Shown one piece after another: positions 1 through 7,019 of a stretch of 10,411 nt of DNA; position 1 is the stretch's first letter, and each line of letters starts with the position of its first letter. The notes beneath the pieces were generated by a model. It saw only the letters and a list, made by a program, of their open reading frames with translations, ran no database searches and was not told where the DNA came from. A program made the position numbers and the translations under genes. The stretch spans positions 1 to 10,411 of the forward strand of contig JALNYF010000066.1 in the NCBI GenBank assembly GCA_023229985.1, read 5' to 3'. Origin of the DNA: Bacteroidales bacterium. GTDB taxonomy: Bacteria; Bacteroidota; Bacteroidia; Bacteroidales; WCHB1-69.

Positions 1-13
1 TATTTTTAAAGTG

Positions 14-21
14 CAAACGTA
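14..21 (-). promoter_or_regulatory. Possible -7 box (TACGTTTG) for a gene leaving the window to the left
   Basis: Read on the minus strand, this is TACGTTTG, matching the Bacteroidota -7 consensus TAnnTTTG. It points out of the window to the left, so its gene cannot be seen. No convincing TTTG -33 element lies at the expected distance. The rest of 1-137 is AT-rich and I see no gene, and no clear hairpin terminator for guaD. Confidence 0.35.
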
Positions 22-137
22 CAAAATAAAATATGATTGTGATAAAAAATGGTTCATTATATTTCAAATCAAAAGTTCAATACTTTCAATAACAAATATA
101 AATTACAGTAAATAAATTAATTACAATTACAAATATA

Positions 138-608
138 TTAATAATCTGTTTTTGATTCGCTCAATTTCCATGCGTCAAAGACGGGAATGGCATTATTTTT
201 ATCGTGTTGCGAGGCGGGAATTTTTCGCAAATTGGGAGATAATTCGATTTCTTTGTATATGAAAGAGTCGTCAAACCCGGCATCAGCGGCATCGTTTTTA
301 TCGGCGGCATAATAGATTCTGTCGGGGCGGGCCCAATAGATGGCACCCAAGCACATGGGGCAGGGTTCGCAGCTGGTATAGATTTCGCAGCCGGTAAGTT
401 GAAAGGTGTGGAGGTTTTGGCAGGCATCTCTGATAGCGACTACTTCTGCATGAGCAGTAGGATCGTTGTGGGTAGTAACGAGATTGCTTCCGCGTCCTAC
501 TATTTTATCGTCTTTGACAATTACAGCGCCAAAGGGTCCGCCCGTTCCATTTTCCAAACATTTATGAGAAAGGGCAATCGCTTCTAACATAAATTCTTTT
601 TTGTACAT
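138..608 (-). CDS. guaD: Guanine deaminase
   Basis: This cytosolic zinc enzyme hydrolyses guanine to xanthine and ammonia in purine salvage and catabolism. The 156-residue protein belongs to the cytidine deaminase fold. The catalytic motif is T51-A-H53-A-E55, with H53 as zinc ligand and E55 as proton shuttle. The second zinc motif is S79-C-E-P-C83-P-M-C86. Two features separate GuaD from the related tRNA adenosine deaminase TadA: the GFDDSFIYKEI stretch (111-121), and a C-terminal tail ending in tyrosine (Y156). In Bacillus GuaD the tail takes part in the swapped dimer. Length and motifs agree with the family throughout, so the gene appears intact. It begins at the ATG at 606-608 with no Shine-Dalgarno, about 20 nt after a good -7 box. 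It is separated from the ribosomal operon by that operon's terminator, so it is probably transcribed alone. Confidence 0.95.
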   Translation of the reverse strand: MYKKEFMLEAIALSHKCLENGTGGPFGAVIVKDDKIVGRGSNLVTTHNDPTAHAEVVAIRDACQNLHTFQLTGCEIYTSCEPCPMCLGAIYWARPDRIYYAADKNDAADAGFDDSFIYKEIELSPNLRKIPASQHDKNNAIPVFDAWKLSESKTDY

Positions 609-627
609 GTTTTTTGGTTTTAGGTTG

Positions 628-635
628 CAAAATTA
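628..635 (-). promoter_or_regulatory. -7 promoter box (TAATTTTG) for guaD
   Basis: The minus strand reads TAATTTTG, a full match to TAnnTTTG. It lies 19 nt before the guaD ATG, which predicts a very short leader. No clear TTTG -33 element is seen at the usual spacing. Confidence 0.55.
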
Positions 636-705
636 CATCTTTTTATCAATATGACATTCTTTGGTCAAGGTGATAATGAAAATTGTATAAATTTCGGTAT
701 TTTTC

Positions 706-749
706 AAAAAAAAGTCGAGACGAACGATATTACAAGTTCAGTCTCGACT
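706..749 (-). terminator. Intrinsic terminator of the rpsF-rpsR-rplI operon
   Basis: A perfect 9-bp inverted repeat (AGTCGAGAC at 713-721, GTCTCGACT at 741-749) encloses a 19-nt loop. On the minus strand it is followed at once by a run of eight T. It starts 26 nt after the rplI stop codon and faces the right way to end the ribosomal protein transcript before guaD. Confidence 0.82.
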
Positions 750-775
750 ATACATTTGGCATGCTTATGACAGCA

Positions 776-1225
776 TTATTCAGCCACAACTTCCAAGTTT
801 ACAATAACTTTGAAATCTTTGTGAATATTGATTTGAGCGGTATAATTGCCCAATTCTTTAATATGCTCATCTTTCAGCATAATTTTTTTGCGGTCAATTT
901 CGATGTCGTGTTGTTCTTTCAGCGCAGCTGCCACAGCAATTGTATTGACGGAGCCGAAGATGGTGCCTTTATCCGATGCTTTGGTAGCGATGCGAAGGGT
1001 AAGTCCTTCGATTTTTCCTGCCAAGAACTCGGCTTCTTTTCTCAATTTTTCTACTTTAAAAGCGCGTTGTTTTAAAGTTTCGGCCAACATTTTCTTGTTG
1101 GGTTCCGATGCTAAAATGGCTAATCCTTGAGGAATAAGGTAGTTTCTTGCGTAGCCGTTTTTAACTTTAACGAGGTCATCAGCGTAACCTAAATTTTGAA
1201 CGTCTTGTTTTAATATTACTTCCAT
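776..1225 (-). CDS. rplI: 50S ribosomal protein bL9
   Basis: This large-subunit protein binds 23S rRNA near the base of the L1 stalk and helps suppress mRNA slippage. At 149 residues it has normal bL9 length. The N-terminal RNA-binding domain reads MEVILKQDVQNLG (1-13), then the conserved GYARNYLIPQGLA (24-36). A charged connecting helix (about 41-75) leads to the C-terminal domain (about 78-149). It is the last gene of the rpsF-rpsR-rplI operon, an order conserved in many bacteria. It starts 11 nt after the rpsR stop codon. The start is preceded by a full AGGAGG at 1233-1238 with 7-nt spacing, and the rpsR UAG stop lies partly inside that site, so its translation is probably coupled to rpsR. 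Confidence 0.98.
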   Translation of the reverse strand: MEVILKQDVQNLGYADDLVKVKNGYARNYLIPQGLAILASEPNKKMLAETLKQRAFKVEKLRKEAEFLAGKIEGLTLRIATKASDKGTIFGSVNTIAVAAALKEQHDIEIDRKKIMLKDEHIKELGNYTAQINIHKDFKVIVNLEVVAE

Positions 1226-1232
1226 TGTATAT

Positions 1233-1238
1233 CCTCCT
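1233..1238 (-). promoter_or_regulatory. Strong Shine-Dalgarno (AGGAGG) of rplI overlapping the rpsR stop
   Basis: The minus strand reads CAATAGGAGG and then 7 nt to the rplI ATG. The UAG at 1239-1237 is the rpsR stop codon, and its last two bases are the first two of AGGAGG. A perfect Shine-Dalgarno is exceptional here: guaD, rpsF, the DUF721 gene, the receptor gene, the SulP gene and the FISUMP gene have none. Confidence 0.85.
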
Positions 1239-1512
1239 ATTGATTAGATTTTAAATTATCGGTAACGAAAGGAAGTAAAGCGAGGTGTCTGGCTCTTTTT
1301 ACTGCTTGCGCCACTTTCTTTTGGAATTTTAAAGATGTTCCGGTCAATCGTCTCGGTAAAATTCTACCTTGTTCATTGACAAATCTTTTCAAAAATTCGC
1401 CGTCTTTGTAGTCGATATATTTAATACCGCTTTTTTTGAAACGACAATATTTCTTTTTTCTAATATCAACCGCTATCGGGGTTAAATATTTAATATCAGT
1501 TTGTTGTGCCAT
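1237..1512 (-). CDS. rpsR: 30S ribosomal protein bS18
   Basis: This small-subunit protein pairs with bS6 on the platform and binds the central domain of 16S rRNA. The 91-residue sequence has the typical core: KKYCRFKKSG (20-29), IDYKDGEFLKRFVNEQGRIL (33-52), and PRRLTGTS followed by the basic helix KFQKKVAQAVKRARHLALLPF. It sits between rpsF and rplI with an 11-nt gap on each side. It starts with ATG at 1510-1512 behind a perfect AGGAGG. In Bacteroidota ribosomes of known structure, bS18 belongs to the pocket with bS6 and bS21 that holds the 16S anti-Shine-Dalgarno tail. The strong ribosome binding site on this gene could therefore respond to ribosomes in which the tail is free; that link is inference. 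Confidence 0.98.
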   Translation of the reverse strand: MAQQTDIKYLTPIAVDIRKKKYCRFKKSGIKYIDYKDGEFLKRFVNEQGRILPRRLTGTSLKFQKKVAQAVKRARHLALLPFVTDNLKSNQ

Positions 1513-1519
1513 AATTTTA

Positions 1520-1525
1520 CCTCCT
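1520..1525 (-). promoter_or_regulatory. Strong Shine-Dalgarno (AGGAGG) of rpsR overlapping the rpsF stop
   Basis: The minus strand reads CAATAGGAGG, then 7 nt to the rpsR ATG. The rpsF stop UAG (1526-1524) overlaps the first two bases of AGGAGG. The same ten bases in the same register occur at the rpsR/rplI junction. Confidence 0.85.
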
Positions 1526-1880
1526 ATTGTTCTTTGGTTGCTTCTTTTTCTTTTCTTAAGTTACGTCTTTTTTCGCTATAAGCGATGGCGTGTTTGTCTA
1601 AAGCGACTGTCAAATAACGCATGATTTTTTCGTCACGGCGATATTGCAATTCATACTCTTTTACAACACTGCCTTCGGCTTTAAATTCAAAAAGATGATA
1701 AAAACCGGAAGTTTTTTTGGCAATGGGGTACTCTAATTTGCGCAAACCCCAATTCTCTTGGTGAACAATCTCTGCTCCTTTTTCGAGAAGAAAATTCTCG
1801 AATTTTTTTACCGTTTCCTTCATCTGTTCATCAGACAAAACGGGAGTCATAATGAAAACGGTTTCGTAATGATTCAACAT
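1524..1880 (-). CDS. rpsF: 30S ribosomal protein bS6
   Basis: This small-subunit platform protein forms a heterodimer with bS18. The first gene of the operon, it encodes 118 residues from the ATG at 1878-1880. The sequence opens MLNHYETVFIMTPVLSDEQ and continues with the conserved WGLRKLEYPIAKKTSGFYHLF and a basic, charged tail. The frame is open upstream to an ATG at 1997, but I reject that start. It would add 39 Lys/Asn-rich residues with no similarity to bS6 and would lie upstream of the -7 box at 1928-1935. There is no Shine-Dalgarno before the chosen start, in contrast to the two genes that follow. The gene ends CAA TAG, with the stop inside the rpsR ribosome binding site. Confidence 0.97.
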   Translation of the reverse strand: MLNHYETVFIMTPVLSDEQMKETVKKFENFLLEKGAEIVHQENWGLRKLEYPIAKKTSGFYHLFEFKAEGSVVKEYELQYRRDEKIMRYLTVALDKHAIAYSEKRRNLRKEKEATKEQ

Positions 1881-1927
1881 AATTGTACTTTGTTTTTGTT
1901 TATAAATTTGATTATAATTTTGGGCTG

Positions 1928-1935
1928 CAAAAATA
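1928..1935 (-). promoter_or_regulatory. -7 promoter box (TATTTTTG) for rpsF-rpsR-rplI
   Basis: The minus strand reads TATTTTTG, a full match to TAnnTTTG, 47 nt upstream of the rpsF ATG. A TTG lies 15 nt farther upstream (1951-1953), closer than the usual -33 spacing, so the -33 element is uncertain. Confidence 0.55.
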
Positions 1936-2041
1936 CACTTTTTTTTAATACAATTTTCTTTATCTTCATATTTTTTTATAATTTGCTTTTTTTCCATAAC
2001 CTGCCAAAATATCCCAATGGTCTACCCTTCTTTCGATACAA

Positions 2042-2049
2042 TAAATTTG
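2042..2049 (+). promoter_or_regulatory. -7 promoter box (TAAATTTG) for the DUF721 gene
   Basis: TAAATTTG followed by CAC matches the TAnnTTTG consensus, 36 nt before the ATG at 2086. It makes the 1881-2085 region a divergent promoter region shared with the ribosomal operon. No good TTTG is seen at -33. Confidence 0.5.
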
Positions 2050-2085
2050 CACTTTCCCTCGTTTAGTTGATATTATTCTATTAAA

Positions 2086-2364
2086 ATGGACACCCATTTA
2101 AACGATATTATTCAATCTTTCATCAAAAAGAATCATAAAGAACAACTTTATAATGAGCATAGAGCAATTGTCCTTTTTGACACATTAATCCCTCCCATTT
2201 TTAAAGCCAACGTGACCAACGTTCATGTCAAAAACGAAATTCTTTTCGTGAAAACAAATAATGCTTCGCTTAAATTCGACTTACTGACCCATCGCTCCGA
2301 CATAATTAAACATATTAATAATGAAATCGGGTTAGAAGTAATTAAAGATATCATTTTACAATAA
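2086..2364 (+). CDS. DUF721 (DciA-like) family protein
   Basis: This is a small soluble protein of 92 residues. It has the DUF721 layout: an N-terminal helix (LNDIIQSFIKK), a central segment equivalent to the family's W-x-x-xxG region but here reading LFDTLIPPIFKANV (about 30-43), a beta strand NEILFVKTNNASLKFDL (50-66), and the final NNEIGLEVIKDIIL (78-91). In many bacteria the wider family includes DciA, which helps load the replicative helicase DnaB. The short Bacteroidota versions often lie beside recF, but no recF is in view. The usual tryptophan of the central motif is replaced by phenylalanine. The gene stands alone between the divergent ribosomal operon and the receptor gene. It lacks a Shine-Dalgarno. 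The family call is from remembered motif pattern; a role in helicase loading is inference. Confidence 0.75.
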   Translation: MDTHLNDIIQSFIKKNHKEQLYNEHRAIVLFDTLIPPIFKANVTNVHVKNEILFVKTNNASLKFDLLTHRSDIIKHINNEIGLEVIKDIILQ

Positions 2365-2487
2365 ACTGCCCTTTCTAACTTATTTCTTCCAAATTTTTCA
2401 AAAAAATTAAAAAAAAGGCCTGAACTTTTAAAGGCTACTATTTATTCTATTAATAATCAATGATTTAAAAATAAATTTTTTGTGTGA

Positions 2488-2495
2488 TATTTTTG
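2488..2495 (+). promoter_or_regulatory. -7 promoter box (TATTTTTG) for the outer membrane receptor gene
   Basis: TATTTTTG matches TAnnTTTG and lies 65 nt before the ATG at 2561. It predicts a start of transcription near 2501, immediately before the palindrome at 2509-2523. The remainder of the 2365-2487 gap is AT-rich. It holds only a weak 4-bp hairpin that I do not call a terminator. Confidence 0.5.
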
Positions 2496-2508
2496 TGTTT
2501 TAATGTAC

Positions 2509-2523
2509 TAATACACTGTGTTA
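2509..2523 (+). promoter_or_regulatory. Operator-like palindrome at the start of the receptor transcript
   Basis: TAATACACTGTGTTA is an odd-centred palindrome with six of seven positions complementary. It starts about 8 nt after the predicted transcription start, where a bound repressor would block elongation. The TACAC/GTGT character recalls sites of GntR-family regulators. No regulator gene is present in the window, so the assignment is speculative. Confidence 0.35.
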
Positions 2524-2560
2524 TCAAAATAGTAAACCTAAAAAAATTACAAAAGAAATT

Positions 2561-5035
2561 ATGAAAAAAAGCATTTCAATTATCACGATTCTGTTTGCAA
2601 TTCTGTTTGCATACGGACAAAAAGGAGTCATTACCGGTCGATTAATTGATACAGAAAAAGAAGAACCTATCGTTTATGCAGGCGTGACCCTGATGAATAC
2701 GAAAGATACCTCTTTGGTTAAAGGCGCGATGACAATGAAGGACGGAACTTTTAGAATTGACGAAGTCAGCAACGGAAATTATATATTGAAAGTAGTTTAT
2801 TTGGGTTACACGGACTGGTATAGTCCGGTGATTACGATAGCGGGCGAGAAGAATAATGCACAAATGGGAGATATTCATTTATCGAAGAATCCACAGATGC
2901 TGCAAGCTACGGAAATTATATATGTTCGCCCGATGTTTGAGCAGAAATCGGGAAAAACCATCATGAACGTCGAGTCGCAACCGACTGCTGCCGGCGACAA
3001 CGTCATTGAACTATTGCGAAAAATGCCGGGTGTGACTGTCGATCAAAACGACAAGATTTCCGTTCAGGGCAAATCGGGCGTGTTGATTTTAATTGATGAT
3101 AAAGACCCCCACTTAGCCGGCGACGACTTGACCAATTATCTCAAAAGTCTGCCTTCCAATACGATTGATCAAATTGAGGTAATTAAAAATCCGTCAGCAC
3201 GTTACGATGCTGCCGGCACGTCCGGAATTATCAATATTATTACCAAAAAAGACAATAACAAAGGTGTGAACGGCAGTGTTTGGGCAGGTGGCAGCTACTC
3301 CGGTTCTTGGAACACCAACGATGGGTTTAACCTGAGTGCCAAACTGAACAAATGGGTACTGAACGGCGGCTATTATTACGGCTACTATGGCGGGAATAAC
3401 GGCTCCACCGAAAATAATATCACCAATATTGAGGGCAACGAAATCCGAATTACGTCCAATGAAAATAAAGATGAAATATGGTCAGGTCACGGTCGTTATC
3501 AAATGCACGGCTTCAATTTCGGTGCCGATTACTACATAGATAAACAAAACAGCCTCGGCATTTCCTACCGCGGAAGCCTCTCCAACAGCAAATGGTTCAA
3601 TATTGATTACAACCGTTATTACTTTAATAATACTTTGCAATCGGCATACATGAACGAGGCAACCTCCGACAATAGCAACGGGAACCACACCCTGAATTTT
3701 AATTACAAACACGCTTTCGATTCGACGGGGAAAGTGCTCTACCTCGACCTGACCTATTCCCTCAACGATGTTCATTCCGAAAGCAACCGCAATATCAAGT
3801 ATTCCAGTGATAACTTCTTGAATTTCAATAATAAACATGTTTATTATGACAACGGTAATCCCAATCAAATGCAGGTAGTTACCGCAAAATTGGATTATGA
3901 ACACCCGATCAACGAAAAGATAAACTTTGAATGTGGATTGAAAACAAGCTTAGTCAAAAACAACAACAATACTTCTAATTTCTTAGATGACAGTCTGTTG
4001 GTAAGCAAGAGCAACCATTTTAAATACACAGAAAGTATCAGTGCAGCCTACTTGTTGGCAAATTTCACGGTTTCTGACAAAGTGACGATTCAAGCCGGTC
4101 TGCGGACAGAATTTACCCATCTGAACGGCTTATTGGTGACAACGGGCGAAAACAACAAACAAAACTACATCGACTTATTCCCGTCATTTCAAGTTGATTA
4201 CCAATTACCGAAAAGTAATACTTTATCTTTGAATTATCGTTCCCGCATCTATCGACCTAATTATTATTCGCTGAATCCCTTCATCAGCATCCAAGATGAT
4301 TACGCCATGCAGAGCGGAAATCCTAACCTGAAACCGGAATATCAGCACAATGTTTCGCTGGAACACTCTTGGAAATACATGATTTTCTCCTCTCTCACTT
4401 ATCAATTTGCACAAGGCACCTCAACGGATATGTTGTTCACGGACAAAGATGCCAATATGCGTATATATAGACCGGAGAATATCGGAAAATCGCACTCTTT
4501 GGCGGCAAATATTTACGCACGTATTCCCATTGGGAAATGGTGGGTTATGATGTACAGTATCAGCGGAAATATCGGCAGATTGCACTTTGATTACGAATAT
4601 CAAAAAATAGATCGCAACATCTGGTCGCTGCAATTATATACAAGTCAAACATTCACATTCTTAAAGAATTACTCCATTGAATTGGCAGCTTGGGGAATGC
4701 CGAAATCAGCACAAACCTTTGGAATGTCGGACAATCGTATTTACATTTGGGCAGGCATCAAAGGCTCGTTCCTGAAACAAAAACTGACGGTAAAATTAGG
4801 TGTCAACGATATTTTAAACAATAATTATTGGAGAGAAAACAACACCTATCCTGATGGCTCTGTTTACAATGGGACGTGGTATTGGAATTCTCGTGGGGTG
4901 TCCCTTAACGTTTCCTATCGCTTCGGCAAAGAAAACATACAGCCGCGACAACGCAAAACCGGCGACAACGACGAATTGGACAGAATGGGTGGCGGCAATT
5001 CCGACAACAGCAATCAGGGAAAACCAAGGAAATAA
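2561..5035 (+). CDS. Outer membrane beta-barrel receptor, CarboxypepD_reg-like/plug/OMP_b-brl type
   Basis: An 824-residue outer membrane protein. Residues 1-19 form a signal peptide (MKK, hydrophobic core, AYG before Q20). Residues about 22-110 are a carboxypeptidase-regulatory-like Ig domain (GVITGRLIDTEKEEPIVYAGV, then GTFRIDEVSNGNYIL). Residues about 125-230 are a TonB-type plug (NVIELLRKMPGVTVDQND, VLILIDDK, TIDQIEVIKNPSARYDAAGT, IINIITKK). The rest is a beta-barrel rich in aromatic and Asn residues, ending at about NVSYRFG (783-789). A hydrophilic tail of about 35 residues follows (RQRKTGDNDELDRMGGG). At this length it resembles the OMP_b-brl_3 group rather than SusC, and no SusD gene follows. 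The substrate is unknown; import or export of a small ligand is inferred from architecture only. The gene appears monocistronic, with a -7 box and palindrome upstream and a hairpin downstream. Confidence 0.9.
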   Translation: MKKSISIITILFAILFAYGQKGVITGRLIDTEKEEPIVYAGVTLMNTKDTSLVKGAMTMKDGTFRIDEVSNGNYILKVVYLGYTDWYSPVITIAGEKNNAQMGDIHLSKNPQMLQATEIIYVRPMFEQKSGKTIMNVESQPTAAGDNVIELLRKMPGVTVDQNDKISVQGKSGVLILIDDKDPHLAGDDLTNYLKSLPSNTIDQIEVIKNPSARYDAAGTSGIINIITKKDNNKGVNGSVWAGGSYSGSWNTNDGFNLSAKLNKWVLNGGYYYGYYGGNNGSTENNITNIEGNEIRITSNENKDEIWSGHGRYQMHGFNFGADYYIDKQNSLGISYRGSLSNSKWFNIDYNRYYFNNTLQSAYMNEATSDNSNGNHTLNFNYKHAFDSTGKVLYLDLTYSLNDVHSESNRNIKYSSDNFLNFNNKHVYYDNGNPNQMQVVTAKLDYEHPINEKINFECGLKTSLVKNNNNTSNFLDDSLLVSKSNHFKYTESISAAYLLANFTVSDKVTIQAGLRTEFTHLNGLLVTTGENNKQNYIDLFPSFQVDYQLPKSNTLSLNYRSRIYRPNYYSLNPFISIQDDYAMQSGNPNLKPEYQHNVSLEHSWKYMIFSSLTYQFAQGTSTDMLFTDKDANMRIYRPENIGKSHSLAANIYARIPIGKWWVMMYSISGNIGRLHFDYEYQKIDRNIWSLQLYTSQTFTFLKNYSIELAAWGMPKSAQTFGMSDNRIYIWAGIKGSFLKQKLTVKLGVNDILNNNYWRENNTYPDGSVYNGTWYWNSRGVSLNVSYRFGKENIQPRQRKTGDNDELDRMGGGNSDNSNQGKPRK

Positions 5036-5111
5036 AGACGTTGCACACAACCCAAAACAGAACAGATTAAGTTATTGGGAATCATTGAATAAAAAATACA
5101 AAACACGCTAA

Positions 5112-5153
5112 AAATACGGGATAATTCTGCCTTAAAAAAGCTATCCCGTATTT
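5112..5153 (+). terminator. Hairpin terminator after the receptor gene
   Basis: A perfect 12-bp inverted repeat (AAATACGGGATA at 5112-5123, TATCCCGTATTT at 5142-5153) has an 18-nt loop, beginning 76 nt after the receptor stop codon. The arms end in AAA and TTT, so it could act in either direction. The T-run is short, which lowers certainty that it terminates without help. Confidence 0.6.
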
Positions 5154-5166
5154 CCATTTAAAATAG

Positions 5167-5174
5167 TACTTTTG
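5167..5174 (+). promoter_or_regulatory. -7 promoter box (TACTTTTG) for the SulP operon
   Basis: TACTTTTG followed by CA matches the Bacteroidota TAnnTTTG consensus. Transcription would begin near 5180, giving a leader of about 115 nt, much longer than the other leaders in the window. No TTTG is seen at -33. Confidence 0.55.
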
Positions 5175-5180
5175 CAAAAG

Positions 5181-5202
5181 GAAAATAGAGCGTTCTATTT
5201 TC
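5181..5202 (+). promoter_or_regulatory. Perfect 9-bp inverted repeat at the 5' end of the SulP transcript
   Basis: GAAAATAGA and TCTATTTTC form a perfect inverted repeat separated by GCGT. It starts about 7 nt after the -7 box. It could be an operator overlapping the transcription start, or a stabilising hairpin at the mRNA 5' end. A second, low-complexity inverted repeat (TATAATA-AA-TATTATA, 5214-5229) follows in the leader. Confidence 0.45.
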
Positions 5203-5295
5203 TGTAAATGATTTATAATAAATATTATACAAGAAATCAATTGCGAATAATCGTTCCTCATTTTTGAAAAATTAACTGATAAATATAATAATTTT

Positions 5296-7005
5296 ATGAA
5301 GATTTTTGACAAAAACAATTTAAAAGGAGACATTTTTGGCGGGATTACCGCCGGAATTGTAGCATTACCATTAGCATTAGCTTTTGGGATTCAGGCTTTT
5401 GGAGTAATTAATGTAGAAGATGTCGGCAATATTGGTGCTATCGGTGCTTTAGCCGGACTTACCGGTGCCATGTTACTGGGCTTCTTCGCCTCTATGTTTG
5501 GCGGCACTCCCTCGCAGATCAGCGGTCCCACCGGTCCCATGACCGTCATCTCCGCCACCCTCATCTCTACCGTATGGGCAACATCGCAACCCAACAGCAT
5601 TGAAACCGTCATCATCAGCATGTCGCTGGCAGCTATCTTGTGCGGCGTTTTCCAAATCCTTTTCGGCATTATCAAAATCGGGAAATACATCCGCTATATC
5701 CCCTACCCCGTCCTTTCCGGCTTTATGAGCGGTATCGGCATCATCATTATCGTTCAACAGATTTATCCGCTTTTGGGAATGAAATCCCCCGTTTTGATTG
5801 TCGATATGATTACACAACTGCCCGGAAAAATTGGCGGCTTCGATGTTATCGCCCTCCTGCTCGGTTTGGGAACCGTTGCCATCATTTACCTCTTCCCGCT
5901 TCTGACCAAAAAAATCCCCTCCACGTTAGTCGCATTAATCGTAATGACAATCGTTTCCGTTTTAATAAAATTCAATACCCAATTGACCATCGGCGAAATT
6001 CCGTCGGGTTTGCCGATGCCTTTTTTTGTCAGTCACGAGGTCGGCGGCATTGATTGGTGGGCAGTCATTAAAATATCGGTCATTCCGGGACTAACTTTAG
6101 CCGGTTTAGGGTCCATTGACACGCTGCTTACGTCGGTTGTTGCTGATAATACGACGAAAACCAAACACAATAGTAATCAAGAACTTATCGGACAAGGCAT
6201 TGGAAACACGGTAGTAGGTATTTTTGCCGGTTTGCCGGGTGCCGGTGCCACCATGCGAACGATTGTCAATATCAACAGCGGCGGTCGCACACGACTTTCA
6301 GGAATGATACACGGCATTTTTCTTTTGGCGGTATTCTTGGGATTGGGCAAGTTGGTGCAATTTGTTCCTCTCTCGGTTTTAGCCGGAATCTTAATTACCG
6401 TCGGTATTGGAATCATTGATTTCAAAGGATTGAAGGACTTTTTCAAAATCCCTCGCGCCGATGCTGTCGTCCTCATTACCGTGCTCGTCCTGACCGTCTT
6501 CGTAGATTTGCTCATCGCTGTCGGAATCGGCATGATTATCGCTTGCGTTTTGTTTATGAAACGCGCCGGCGACTTGGTAGAAAGTGGCTATCACTCCGAC
6601 CAGATTTCCAAATTTGACAAAGAACTGGCTTGGGACGATGAAAAAGACATGCCAAAGGAGATCCAACGCAAAATTTACATCCAACGCCTCAACGGTCCCA
6701 TTTTCTTCGGCTCTATCACTCGTTTTCAAGAAATAATGAATGAAATACCGGACGATGCCAAAATCGTGATTATCAGAATGAAATTAGTTTCCTTTATGGA
6801 CCAATCCGGCTTATACGCCATGGAAACCGCTATCAAAGATTTACAGGATAGAGGCGTTACCGTTTTAATGACCATCATTCAACCTCAACCCATGTACATG
6901 CTTAAAAGAATGAATGTTATCCCTAATATTGTTCCGGAAGAGAATACTTTTAAAACATTTGAAGAATGTAATCGTTTCTTAAGCGCAGCCATTTTTCAAG
7001 ATTAA
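5296..7005 (+). CDS. SulP family anion transporter with STAS domain (BicA-like)
   Basis: A 569-residue inner membrane transporter of the SulP/SLC26 family. The fold has 14 membrane segments (about 12-420) and a cytosolic STAS domain (about 455-567). Signature stretches are GDIFGGITAG (11-20), ALPLALAFG (23-31), SGPTGPMTVI (76-85), SGFMSGIGII (141-150), IDTLLTSVVAD (274-284), HNSNQELIGQGIGN (291-304) and AGATMRTIVNINSGGRT (316-332). The STAS domain keeps D502-Q-S504-G. From memory, these stretches match the cyanobacterial sodium/bicarbonate symporter BicA closely. That includes D275 and T279, which align with its sodium-site residues, and the PTGPMTV anion-site loop. Substrate is therefore bicarbonate or sulfate; sequence alone does not settle it. 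No carbonic anhydrase or sulfate-assimilation gene is nearby. The gene is first in a two-gene operon and the downstream ATG lies 14 nt after its stop. Confidence 0.93.
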   Translation: MKIFDKNNLKGDIFGGITAGIVALPLALAFGIQAFGVINVEDVGNIGAIGALAGLTGAMLLGFFASMFGGTPSQISGPTGPMTVISATLISTVWATSQPNSIETVIISMSLAAILCGVFQILFGIIKIGKYIRYIPYPVLSGFMSGIGIIIIVQQIYPLLGMKSPVLIVDMITQLPGKIGGFDVIALLLGLGTVAIIYLFPLLTKKIPSTLVALIVMTIVSVLIKFNTQLTIGEIPSGLPMPFFVSHEVGGIDWWAVIKISVIPGLTLAGLGSIDTLLTSVVADNTTKTKHNSNQELIGQGIGNTVVGIFAGLPGAGATMRTIVNINSGGRTRLSGMIHGIFLLAVFLGLGKLVQFVPLSVLAGILITVGIGIIDFKGLKDFFKIPRADAVVLITVLVLTVFVDLLIAVGIGMIIACVLFMKRAGDLVESGYHSDQISKFDKELAWDDEKDMPKEIQRKIYIQRLNGPIFFGSITRFQEIMNEIPDDAKIVIIRMKLVSFMDQSGLYAMETAIKDLQDRGVTVLMTIIQPQPMYMLKRMNVIPNIVPEENTFKTFEECNRFLSAAIFQD

Positions 7006-7019
7006 ATCAGGTTTTAATT

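Noticed and set aside
683..1075. Open frame of 130 codons on the plus strand, antisense to rplI
   Set aside because: It begins in the rplI terminator region, overlaps a certain ribosomal protein gene, and has a Phe/Cys-rich composition typical of an antisense shadow.
1881..1997. 39-residue N-terminal extension of rpsF from the ATG at 1997
   Set aside because: The added residues are Lys/Asn-rich, unlike bS6, and lie mostly upstream of the -7 box at 1928-1935. The ATG at 1880 gives a standard bS6 N-terminus.
1758..2066. Open frame of 102 codons on the plus strand over the rpsF start and the divergent promoter region
   Set aside because: It is low-complexity Phe/Ile/Asn sequence, antisense to rpsF, and runs through two predicted promoters.
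2398..2445. GCCT/AGGC hairpin after the DUF721 gene as a terminator
   Set aside because: The stem has only 4 bp and no T-run follows on the plus strand. The long A-run precedes it, which is the wrong side.
3482..3904. Open frame of 140 codons on the minus strand inside the receptor gene
   Set aside because: It is a shadow of the receptor reading frame; the plus-strand frame has full domain support.
2561..5035. SusC-type receptor of a polysaccharide utilization locus
   Set aside because: The protein is shorter than SusC, belongs by architecture to the OMP_b-brl group, and no SusD-like or glycoside hydrolase gene is adjacent.
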